A stretch of 46,208 nucleotides of DNA, taken from Silene noctiflora (Eukaryota > Streptophyta > Magnoliopsida > Caryophyllales > Caryophyllaceae). Both the position numbers and the translations under genes were made by a program. Position 1 is the first letter of the stretch. The number at the start of each line of letters is the position of its first letter. Below the pieces are notes generated by a model. It ran no database searches. It saw only the letters and a list, made by a program, of their open reading frames with translations, and was not told the DNA's origin. Shown piece after piece: positions 32,133-41,695 of the stretch. The DNA is taken from NCBI GenBank assembly GCA_009801015.1, contig VHZZ01000033.1:339916-386123 (forward strand), read 5' to 3'.

Positions 32133-34070
32133 TTATATAATTATATCAATAACCGACTTTATCCATTAACAATTAATATCGAAATCAAAGTGTTGTAAGA
32201 TTAGTAACATTATCCTTCTTGTAAAATAGTGACCCTAACTAATTAAACTAGATGTTGATATTGTGTTATCTTTAGGGCACAAGGCATCGGACGTGGGAGT
32301 GGTTACATTGGTTAGGTCCCCTTTGTATAAGACATATTGTGTTGTTGGGATGAAACATTAATGTTTATTAGTCCTTTGTTTTAAGGTCCATGGGAATAAG
32401 TGTTGTTGGGATGAAACATCTGGTTTAATCCGGATTCGAGTCGAGTAGGACTACTAGGGCGGTAAAGCTCTCCCTCGTGAGTTTCAACACTGTTGCGTTC
32501 CCAGGGTTCGAGCACAAGACATCTGGTTAAGCTAGAACAATCCTTTGCCAGTTAATCTAAGTGTTCATGGGTGCCAATTTTAATATGTGACGTGGTGAGA
32601 AAATATACTCTTTGAGGAAATTAATTTTTTATAGTTTAGACGGTGATTAAATTGTAGATTTTGAGTTTGTTGCTAAATTAAATCGCGGTAATGTTTGAAT
32701 AAATATATGTACCTGATTTTGTATTTTGTTAGTTCTTCTAAAGTGAGGAAGTTTTTAAATTTTTCTTTATTATTTGATCAATATATATGATATGATGTGC
32801 CGTTTATATGGACCGAAAAGAAGATGAACTAGTCTTATGGACAATTTTGAAGCGGTTTTTAACAAAATAAAACTCTTAATAATCATCATAGGAAACCACG
32901 CTAAGTATGAAAAAATCGAACAACCCATTAGTCCTAGTGTACCAGGAAGTGGTCCGTGGTCCGTGACTGAGGCCGAGAACTCGGGATCAAATGTCCTTTA
33001 TAACTCAAGCTGATGTATGACTATGCAGTAATAGGTCTACAATTAGACCTAACAAACATATCAGATTGTAATTATGTTTCTACGTTTTTCTCCCCTAATT
33101 TAAACCAGACACATATTATTAACATTGTAAAGATAGAAATAGAAATAAGAAACAAAACCATAAACAAATGAAGCATCACCATACATTGTCATTAAGAGTA
33201 TGGATATATTTTGGATCATATTCTTGTGCATAAAAGTTAATTAAAACAACCATTATCATCCATTGATCTATTATAACAAAAGAATCATGCCATTATTCCT
33301 ATAATAATATACTTTTCCCACATATTCTTCTTGCTCATTATTTTTAAAGTAATGTTGGACCTTTTGCCTAGAATAAATATTCCAAAATTTTGAAAATTGA
33401 TGCATAATACTCATAATAAGTTGTCCAAACTATAAAAGCAAATGTTCGATAATTCCTTAACTTGATCACTTCCATGTTCTACCTTTCTAATTTAAAAGAG
33501 ATCTTATTCTTTACGGGTCCTTTTAAGAGATTTTCTAAGTGGCAAATTATTTCTATGATAAAACCGTCTATTTATATGTGGTTTTAAAAATACTTATACT
33601 AATACTAGAAAAGTAATTTAAATTCTTAAGTTTGTGAGCTTGAAAGTTATTTTATTACGGAATATATTTTATTTATTTTTCAATTATAATTTGTTAAGTT
33701 GACTCATATAAAAAGACGGTCTTGTAAAATTATTGGGCATTGGTATCTTGACCTTGAGGCCTTTTTTTAATAGATCAACTTTATTCTCATACTTGACATT
33801 TTGCATTCAAAAGTTATTATTTTCTCTTAAAATTAATTTAGAGTTTTCTTTTTAATACGAAGTTTATATATTAATATTAATTTATGTCTATGTTCTCCCT
33901 TTTAAGTAATAAACTAATAGTCATGTTATATTAAAAAAAAAGTTAGTACCATTACAAAACTTTGTCTCAAAAAATTGTTCTTTTTAGGGACAATATAGTT
34001 TAGTTTTGATGCATTTATTCATTCTTCATGATTTGTTTCCATTAAATTTGAATATTAGTATTTAATTTCA
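32133..34070. other. Non-coding remainder of unit A
   Basis: Alignable by eye with 39540-41695 but without an intact exon. 32440-32560 has a tRNA-like box-B sequence (CCCAGGGTTCGAGCAC) and may be a SINE remnant peculiar to unit A. Confidence 0.5.
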
Positions 34071-34283
34071 CAAATTCTTATTTCAGGCAGTACTTTTTAT
34101 ATGAAGATTCAGACGTATATATGTGACCATTTTATGGTTAAATGTAACCTTAATGATACAATTAATGTTACGGCTTATGGTAATTTGTTATTCAATAATG
34201 GTTATATTTGACTGTAAAATAGTTACGAAATCTCATCTTATTACTTCAGACCAAAATGACTCGTCTAATACAAGACCAACTAA

Positions 34284-34867
34284 TCTTCTATATATAAAAG
34301 ATGAGTCTTTTAAATGCATGTGATTGGTCTATTGATTTTAGGATTAAAAACAAAAAGCCACTACCCAACTACTCCCACCACTTATGAAAGACATTTTATT
34401 TCAAGATTAAATATGAAATAAAGCTTAAAAAGAAGAATTCTATAAGAAAACATTAGCAATAAAGTTTTTAATTTTTTTATGAAATATTTTAAAAAATTGA
34501 ACATATTAGCTCTAAATAATCNGAAAATTATGAGTGTACACGAATTGAAAAATATTAAATCTTTTTAAAATAAATTCAATTAGATATATAACATAACAAT
34601 AATCATTACATAATTATAAATGTAATTTAAAAATTACAAAGTAATGAAATTATTAGATCTACTGATTTTTAACTTTAAAAGGTTATAAATATTCGATTAT
34701 CCGATAGTATAAATTTTACCAATATGAAAAAAGTTCAACATAATATTTTTAGGATTAATAAAAAGAAAAAAAATATATTTCAACATAAGCAAAATCGATT
34801 TACATTTATCTTTCTTTTAAATTTGTATTAGCGAGCCCGTGCATTTTTTGCACTGATTTAAAACTAG
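34284..34867 (+). mobile_element. Short Helitron between the two duplication units
   Basis: 5' TCTTCTATATATAAAAGATG after A. 3' CCCGTGCATTTTTTGCACTG (slightly broken hairpin), then ATTTAAAACTAG, followed by T. It separates two TTTAATTTAATTT stretches that adjoin at the end of unit B, so it appears to have landed at the unit boundary. Confidence 0.72.
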
Positions 34868-34925
34868 TTTAATTTAATTTAAATTTAATTTGTTACCATA
34901 TATAGGGAGTAGGGACATACCGTCT

Positions 34926-34932
34926 TATAAAA
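34926..34932 (+). promoter_or_regulatory. TATA box of DUF4408/DUF761 gene B
   Basis: CTTATAAAAGCACC, 153 bp before the last base preceding the ATG region. It is followed by a longer (CT)n leader tract (34970-34997) than in gene A. Confidence 0.65.
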
Positions 34933-35084
34933 GCACCCCCGCTCTCCTCCATTTCTCACACCCTTCGCCCTCTCTCTCTCTCTTCTTTCTCTCTCTAAAA
35001 CAAACGTAAACAAAAATTAACCGCTTCACATACAGTTTTTCATAATTTCACATTTTCACAATTTCACGGTAAAAAATTTCAAAT

Positions 35085-35774
35085 ATGGAGGCGATTTACG
35101 AAATCGATATGATCAAAATCGAGAAGGAGAAAGCGATGCGACGATATCGAAAATTCCGAAAAATGGCGAATATTGTACGAACTATTGAGGTAACGATCGC
35201 AATTACGTTGATTTCGATTGTGATTTCGTGGATTTCGTCTTGTATTCCGACGGTTGTTGAATTTTCCGGCGTTATTTTACCTCGATTATCCTCGATTTTG
35301 TTCAATCCTCACTTCGTGTTCGTTATCGGTAACGTCATCGTTATTACTCTGTTTGCGAACTCTTCTCCGTCGTCTACGGAGAATTCCGGCGAGAATTCGA
35401 CAGAAAATGATGACGTCAGCGTCGAGGTTGAGGCTGAGGCTGCCGAGGTTGTTGAAGTTCCGACGGCGGAGGTTGCGGCGGTTGAAACGGCGGTGGAGAG
35501 AAAAGTGTCGGAGAAAGTGTATCGGAGGAGTCAGTCCGAAGTGATAATAGATTTTGTGGAGAGGCCAGAGCTCCGGCGGTCAGCGACGGTGCCTCGTCGG
35601 AAAGTCGGATGTGATGAAGTTTCGACAACGAAGACGAAAGCGAAAGCGAAGGCGAAGAATGACGAAGAGGAAGAGTTGAGTAATGAAGAGTTTAATAGGA
35701 GAGTCGAAGAGTTTATTGAAAAACAGAGGAAGTTCTTAAATGAAGAAAGTAAGGTTTTAGTTTTAAGTAATTAA
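35085..35774 (+). CDS. DUF4408/DUF761 membrane-anchored protein, copy B
   Basis: Single exon, 229 residues, the tandem paralogue of the gene at 28856. It has the same N-terminal helix (IEKEKAMRRYRKFRK), hydrophobic segments at about 31-48 and 72-91 (NPHFVFVIGNVIVITLFANS), a Glu/Ala/Val-rich middle with one PELRRSATVPRRK motif (161-173), a KAKAKAKN linker, and the C-terminal DUF761 motif ELSNEEFNRRVEEFIEKQRK (197-216) unchanged from copy A. No stop or frameshift, so both copies appear under selection. The disordered middle has diverged most. Reading frames on the other strand and in frame +1 over this region are long but are shadows. Function unknown for the family. Confidence 0.9.
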   Translation: MEAIYEIDMIKIEKEKAMRRYRKFRKMANIVRTIEVTIAITLISIVISWISSCIPTVVEFSGVILPRLSSILFNPHFVFVIGNVIVITLFANSSPSSTENSGENSTENDDVSVEVEAEAAEVVEVPTAEVAAVETAVERKVSEKVYRRSQSEVIIDFVERPELRRSATVPRRKVGCDEVSTTKTKAKAKAKNDEEEELSNEEFNRRVEEFIEKQRKFLNEESKVLVLSN

Positions 35775-35843
35775 TTAAATCTCGGTATTACGGTGACGTT
35801 ATCTCATTTTTCTATAACAATTCGTTGTTTCTGTAAGAACTTT

Positions 35844-36145
35844 TCTTACACGAGATCAATGAATTTGACTTTAGAAAAAGAAATAGGATAAAATTAAGAT
35901 GGAAGTGTCTGTTAATAATGTTTTAGTTTTGGCACGTTGTTGATAGATTATTAGATTAGTACGAGTATAACTAGTCGATTAATGAAATCCTCGTTAATCG
36001 TAATAGTATTGTATATTTGTATCTAGCAATAGATTTAATCAAATAGTTGTTAAGCTATGAGTTTTGTTTATGTATTGTTGATTAAGTGTTACAAATTTAC
36101 ATTTACTTACAATTGTGTGTTTAAGATCAAACTGTGGAACAAGAT
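35844..36145. repeat. 3' tail repeat, copy B1
   Basis: ACACGAGATCAATGAATTTG ... GTTTTGTTTATGTATTGTTG. Corresponds to A1. Confidence 0.8.
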
Positions 36146-36586
36146 ATTTTATAACGGGATCAAGATTCCGAGTTAGTCGGAATTAAAACCAAGATAAAAA
36201 ATATTTGGGATAAAGCTAGTCGAAGTTTTCATTGTTTAGGAATAAAAAGTTTTGTAAGCCCTATTTTGTCGACTTGTCCATATTTTTTGTTTGCCTGACC
36301 ACGCTACATTTATAAGCAGTAGTATTTATGATCTGAGTTCAAACTCCGTCACGGGACCGAACCTTGCTTTATCCAAGTATTTGGTCGAGACTTTGCTTGG
36401 TATACAAGACCAAAAGACCAAATCTTTGTTGCTGCTTTAGTCTGCTTCAGTAATTGTATCTGTATTCCAAATTGGGGTTAATCGGCGATGTTCTTGGATC
36501 TGTAGCAAGATAAAAATAAATGGATAAAATAATATGCACTTTTTACCGACAACAAGTCGATCTTGAACTAAGGATATATAGTCAAA

Positions 36587-36764
36587 CACAAATTCTCATT
36601 TGTGACGGACGATATCCGTCACAAATGAAGACGGATATCATTTTGTGAGACAAAATGCCCATGAGGAAAGCAAGTGGAGAAAGGAAAGCAAGTGGACAAG
36701 TGGGGTATTTTGTCTCACGTCTTCATTTGTGACGGATTTCTTCCGTCACAAGGGAGACGCTTTG
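36587..36764 (+). mobile_element. Mutator-like MITE, divergent subfamily
   Basis: CACAAATTCTCATTTGTGACGG ... AAGGGAGACGCTTTG. The ends match the main family, but the core is ATCATTTTGTGAGACAAAATG. Flanks ATAGTCAAA / ATAATCAAA (9 bp, one mismatch). Confidence 0.88.
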
Positions 36765-36793
36765 ATAATCAAATAATGGGGTATTTTAATAAT

Positions 36794-37276
36794 CACAAAT
36801 TCTCATTGGAGACGGGCACTATCCGTCAAAAGTTGAAGACGGATAGTGCCCCTCTCACAATATGTAAGTGACACTATCTATGAGGTGCTTCCAGAAGCGG
36901 TTCTAGGATATGATGGATGGGGGGTTCGTAAAAATTTTTAACAATGAAAATATCAAGTTATATGAAAAAAAATATTGTTTAGTCAGACAAAATGTATGAT
37001 ATATAACATTAAATAAAATTATTCAATACAAGGATAAAACCCAGACCTCTAACTAAAAATTATCTTAATAACAACTAGACCAACATAACTAATGTGTTCC
37101 TATACTAAATAATACTGTAATTATTTTTCGGGTAAGGGGTTGCAAATGAACCCCCTGCACCCCCCCAAAAAACGCCTTTGGGTGCTCCATTTCTCCCCCA
37201 CTTTCCTTATTGTGAGAGGGGTACTATCCGTCTTCGGCTTGTAACGGATAGTGTCTGTCACAAATAAGACGCTTTG
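36794..37276 (+). mobile_element. Mutator-like MITE carrying a nested hAT-like MITE
   Basis: CACAAATTCTCATTGGAGACGG ... AAATAAGACGCTTTG. Flanks TTTAATAAT / TTCAATAAT (9 bp, one mismatch). It is interrupted at 36892-37180. It starts only 20 bp after the target duplication of the previous MITE. Confidence 0.9.
36892..37180. mobile_element. hAT-like MITE nested in a Mutator-like MITE
   Basis: Ends CAGAAGCGGTTCTAGG and AACGCCTTTG (inverse CAAAGGCGTT). 8-bp flanks GGTGCTTC / GGTGCTCC. GGGGGTTCG and GAACCCCC sub-terminal blocks pair. The target is the GGTGCTCCATTT core of the host element. Confidence 0.88.
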
Positions 37277-37329
37277 TTCAATAATTCACTCGGTTAGGCC
37301 CTATTTTTTTTTTTTTTTTTTTTTGGTAA

Positions 37330-37507
37330 GTTGTCTCCCTTGTGACTGGTATATCCGTCACAACCTTGTGATAGTTGAAGTATCGTCCACATGGGTAGAT
37401 AAGACAAAAATAAGAGTGTTTAGGAAATTACAAATGACTTGTCTTTATCTACCCAATTGACTTTTATTTGACCCATCATAAACTTGTGACGGATATTTCC
37501 CATCACA
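37330..37507. mobile_element. Degenerate relative of the Mutator-like MITE
   Basis: GTCTCCCTTGTGACTGGTATATCCGTCACAA at the left pairs with TTGTGACGGATATTTCCCATCACAA at the right; the centre TAGATAAGAC / GTCTTTATCTA also pairs. The outer ends are lost. Confidence 0.55.
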
Positions 37508-37744
37508 ATTTTGGGCTTAATTTCAGTTTTTATAAGTTCGTTCAGGCCAGTTCAATTCAATTTAATACAGTTCAATTCAGACAATTTCAGTTAAAAAAAA
37601 AGATGAAAATTCGTTCATCGTTTCATGAATCAATGACTGTTTTTATCCATTAATAAACATTATCCTTCTTGTAGGCAGTGACGGCGACATGATTTTAATT
37701 TAAGCGGGTAAAATTTTCAACGGGAATAAACGGATAATAGTACA

Positions 37745-38140
37745 ATGTAATCTTTTCATGAACTTAAGATGAAATTGTCAAAAAATATTTTAATTTTGGC
37801 ACTTAATTCTAAAATATCTACCAATAGCTTTAATTATACACTAATTCTCATTTGTGACGGAAGGTATCCGTCACAAATGAGAAGACGGGTATCATTTTGT
37901 GAGATAAAATGCCCAAATAGAGGAGAGAGGAAAGTAAGTGGGGGGTGCCCCACCTTGTCCCCCTATTTGTTTTGTGAGTGATATTATCCGTCTTCGGATC
38001 CGACCCGTCACAAGGGAGACGCTTTGTTAATTATATACTCCATAGTTGTTAAACTATGAGCTTTGTTTATGTATTGTTGATCAAGTGTTATATTGGTTAT
38101 TTCAAATCGAATTAGAGGATAAGATATTTGTAGAGATATT
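37745..38140. repeat. 3' tail repeat, copy B2, split by a MITE
   Basis: Left part GATGAAATTGTCAAAAAATA (37768...), right part ATGAGCTTTGTTTATGTATT (38056...). Corresponds to A2. The MITE at 37839 interrupts it. Confidence 0.8.
37839..38026 (+). mobile_element. Mutator-like MITE, divergent subfamily, perfect 9-bp duplication
   Basis: CACTAATTCTCATTTGTGACGG ... AAGGGAGACGCTTTG, flanked by TTAATTATA (37830-37838, 38027-38035). Same subfamily as 36587. Confidence 0.93.
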
Positions 38141-38292
38141 TGTAGCGCACGGCGAGTGTAGTACACTTGTTCTAACATGCAGTAGGGAAATCAGAATTAC
38201 AATTTATTAAGATTTAATTTAAAATGAAAAAAAAAAATTAGTGGTGAATTGACGATGTGATTTACTATTCTTACAAACAAAATGATAAGAAA

Positions 38293-38755
38293 CTAGTATA
38301 CTTCCCGTGCAAATGCACGGTATTTTAGATACAAATATTTGAGAATTTTACAATTAATCAAACTAATGCAATTTACCTTCATTTTGAAAAGGGTAGAAAA
38401 TTTGCAAATATAATTAGAAAGGAGATATTTTATTAGCCTTATTTATGTAAAATTTAAACAATGATTGATGTTATAAAATTAATTAGGACATAATTAATGT
38501 TTAATTGTAAATATAGATAGTCAACATTAACTAATTAGGAAATGAATATTGTCTAGCAAAAAATTACTTGGGCGGAAAATTTTGAAAAGGGTAGAAAATT
38601 TGGATATATAATTCCAATGATATATTTTTAATTGTAAATATAGATAGTCAACATTAACTAATTAGGAAATAAATATTGTCTAGCAGAATATCACTTGGAC
38701 GGGAAATTTGAGCGGAAGAATTTAGAGATGTGTTAATCTTTTAGTATATAGGGGA
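38293..38755 (-). mobile_element. Short Helitron in unit B only
   Basis: Minus strand: 5' TCCCCTATATACTAAAAG preceded by A. 3' hairpin CCGTGCATTTGCACGG followed by GAAGTATACTAG and T. The interior has a partial tandem duplication (TATAGATAGTCAACATTAAC twice). Unit A has no such insert before its TTTTTGCACCCG. Confidence 0.75.
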
Positions 38756-39118
38756 TTTTTGCGCCCGCTATGACAGCAATACGCGCACTTGATCCTGCAA
38801 CAGTGCATCTGTAGTTACATAAGAACAAGAAGTTGTTGGCAATTGGCATGAATGGATAAATAATGGTAGGTACACCGTACACTTGAAAAGAAATGTTCTT
38901 AATTGAAGTGGATTAGTAGTACGTAAGTACTTAATTAAGTTTCCTTCGTCTCAGTTAATAATTTACAGTTATTTTATTTCACCATCACAAAATTAAAAAT
39001 TAATTTAGTGTAAACTATTCATTAAAACAGAGAGAATAGTGTATATTGTTATAAACTTATAAGACTGAATATTTGTTGTTGTGTTAATTCGATATTAAGT
39101 CGTGTTAAACTAAGGATA

Positions 39119-39362
39119 CAACAACAACATTACCCCAGTGCCTCAATGGCTCCCGCAAATTGCAGGGTAAGGGGAGTCGGTTGTACGCAGCTTTACCCTT
39201 GTGTTAGCAACACAAAGAGTCTGTTTCCGAATGACCCTAGATGAAAATTACGTCGACAACTGCATCGAATGACTGCTACTTCACAAAAGAAAGAAGCGCA
39301 GCCACTTTAGTGAGTCATTTTGATTTACTCCATTATAATTCATAACCAAAGAGTAATGAGTC
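39119..39362 (-). mobile_element. Au-type SINE in unit B, with duplication and empty site
   Basis: Plus-strand sequence CAACAACAACATTACCCCAG at the start is the inverse of the (TTG)n 3' end of Au SINEs. GTACGCAGCTTTACCCTTGTG and GAGTCTGTTTCC are further Au-like blocks (family recognised from memory of the consensus). Flanks TTAAACTAAGGATA and TTAAACTAAAGATA (14 bp, one mismatch). Unit A reads straight through at about 31365-31395. Confidence 0.8.
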
Positions 39363-39669
39363 TTAAACTAAAGATATCGGGAAATAATTATATAGGGCAT
39401 ATCAACAATTGAAATTCATATAAAAATAATAACGGATACATAAAAGATTGCTTATGGACTATATACCTAAAACAATAGATACATATCATTTGTTTACCCG
39501 TGTAGACCTGTTCTTTTTAGCTTAATTTCAGCTGTCAAGATGAGTCAGATGACCGACTTTATCCATTAGCAATTAATATCGGAATGAAAGTGTCATAAGA
39601 TTTGTAACATTATCCTTCTTGTAGATGTTGATATTGAAGAAACATTAATGTTTATTCCTTTGTTTTAAA

Positions 39670-39836
39670 TGTTAGATCGCACATGGGTCTAGGCCGCACC
39701 CGTCGAAGAGGGGAGAGCGTCCGCTTTACAAGTCCATGGAGGTTCTATCCCAAAACAAATTGACAATGGGTGGAGTAGCCCCTTGGGTTATAAGCTGAAT
39801 CACTTTTCTCTATTTTTCCGATGTGGAACACCTACA
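39670..39836. mobile_element. Possible solo LTR of a small TRIM-like element
   Basis: Starts TGTTAGATCGCACATGGG and ends CGATGTGGAACACCTACA, so it has TG..CA ends and the CACATGGG / GATGTGGAAC pairing seen in small terminal-repeat elements. No 5-bp duplication is evident. Confidence 0.35.
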
Positions 39837-40165
39837 TGTGATTATTCGAGGATATAATATTTTTATAGTTTAAACTCGGATTAAATTATGTCGCGGTAAT
39901 GTTGTGAAAATCAAATTTAAACACGAAAATGATACTTTGTATCTATTATGTAAATTGCAGAGCAGGTTCAATTAGATATATGTTTATAAGTGTTGTAATG
40001 GAAGATTGAGTAACTAAAAGTGGTAAGTACATGGATAAACCAATGAATTATGTTTGAATTTAAATCGTTTTCTTGAAAAGTATTTTATCTTATGACTATT
40101 TCGGGATATAAGAAATTTTTGCAAGGCAAGAGATATGATTTTTCCCTCTTGTTCTAGGTTTGAAT

Positions 40166-40168
<3 letters not shown>

Positions 40169-40213
<45 letters not shown>
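40169..40213. repeat. (TA)n microsatellite
   Basis: More than twenty uninterrupted TA units in unit B. Unit A has only a short TATATATGATATG stretch at the equivalent place (about 32783). Confidence 0.97.
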
Positions 40214-40215
<2 letters not shown>

Positions 40216-41695
40216 TTTTGTATTTTGTTAGTTTTTACAAAGTCCGGAGTTTTTTAATTTTTCTTATTTGATCAATATGATATGATGTGCCATTTATATG
40301 CACCAAAAAGAAGATAAACCCCTTACGGAGAAGTTTTAAGCGGGTTTTAACAAAATAAAACTCTTGATAAACATCATTGGAAACCATCCTAAGTATGAAA
40401 GGAGAGAACAAGGTATTAATCCCGGTGTACCTGGAATTGGTCCCTGACTGAGCCCGAGATCAACGTGCAAACAAGGCATTAATCCCGATGTACTTGGAAT
40501 TGATCCCTAACTGAGGCCGAGTTCAAATTTCCTTTATAACTCAGAGCCGTTGTATGATCGACTATGTAGAAACAAGTTTACAATTAGACCTAACAAACAA
40601 TTCATGTTGTAATCATGTTTCTACTGTCAACTTTAAATGAGTCATTTCTCCCCTAATTCGAACCCGATACAATCACATCAGTTAATGTTAAAGATAGAAG
40701 CATGACCATACACATTGTCACTTAAGAGTATGGATATATTTTGGAACATATTCTTGTGCCTAAAAGTTATCCAAAAAAAAAAAAAAAGTTAATTAAGACA
40801 AGCAACCATTATCATCCATTGATCTATTATAACAAAAGAATCATGCTATTATTATAAATTTATATACTTATAATATACTTTTCCCAAATATTCTTCTTGC
40901 TCATAGTTTTTAAGGGAACCTTGATAAATTGAGGTTCTAATTATCTATTTTAATCTAGTTTAGATGCTCAATTGAAAGTAATGTTGGACCTTTTGCCTAG
41001 AATAAATATTCCTAATTTTTGAAAATTGATGCATAATCGTCTTAATACGTTGTCCAAATTATAAAGGCAAATGTTCGATAATTCATTAATTTGATCACTT
41101 TCACATTCGATCTTTCTAATTTAAAGGAGCTTTGATTCCTTACGGATCCTAAATTGGAGTTTTTCTAAGTCACAAATTAATTCTATGATAAGACCGTTTG
41201 TTTATATGAGATTTTAAAAATTAACATATAGTTATAAAGTAACTTAATAATGTGTTATACTATGTAAGTTATTTTGCGTATTATTTTTAAGTTACTTTTC
41301 AAATATAATTTAGTTATTTTTAAGGTGTCCTGTCGTATGAGAAGACGGTTTTATTGAACTGTTGGGCTGGTATCTTGACTTTGAGTTTTTTTTAATAGAA
41401 CAACTTTATTCTCATCCTTAACTTGCTTTAAGCCTTCAAAAGTTATTATTATTTTCTTTTAAGATTAATTTAGAGTTTTCATTAATATGCTAAGATTAAT
41501 TTATTTTCTTTTACAATTAATTTAAAGATTCTCCCTTTTGAGCAATAAAAAAGTTACCACCATTACGAACTTTGCCTTATAAATTATTCTCTTTAGGGAC
41601 AATATAGTTTAGGGTCTATGCATTTATTCATTTTTCATGATTTGTCTCCATTAATTTTGCATATATAAGTATTTAATTTAATTTGTTTACATATC

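Larger units (their letters stand above)
28640..34070 (+). repeat. Segmental duplication, unit A
   Basis: Colinear with unit B (34900-41695). Shared blocks include the promoter/leader, the gene, its 3' tail sequences, CTTGATCCTGCAAC...GGTAGGTACACCGTACAC (30965-31060 vs 38790-38885), AACCGACTTTATCCATTA (32150 vs 39555), and GTAATGTTGGACCTTTTGCC (33350 vs 40980). The gene-to-gene offset is 6229 bp. Confidence 0.9.
34900..41695 (+). repeat. Segmental duplication, unit B
   Basis: Second unit, longer than A because of extra insertions (MITEs at 36587, 36794, 37839, a Helitron at 38293, a SINE at 39119). Last shared block: GGGACAATATAGTTTAG ... ATGCATTTATTCATT (41596-41635 vs 33987-34025). Confidence 0.9.

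Noticed and set aside
32270..32560. SINE or tRNA relic in unit A
   Set aside because: A box-B-like GGTTCGAGCAC is visible, but there are no clear ends, tail or duplication; kept only as a note under unit A.
35254..35628. Arg-rich plus frame and Pro-rich minus frame over gene B
   Set aside because: Shadow frames of the DUF4408/DUF761 coding sequence, produced by its Glu/Val/Ala codon bias; not matched in gene A.
28856..35774. DUF4408/DUF761 pair as a toxin-antitoxin or defence-like system
   Set aside because: Both genes encode the same plant family; the pairing is due to segmental duplication, not a two-part system.
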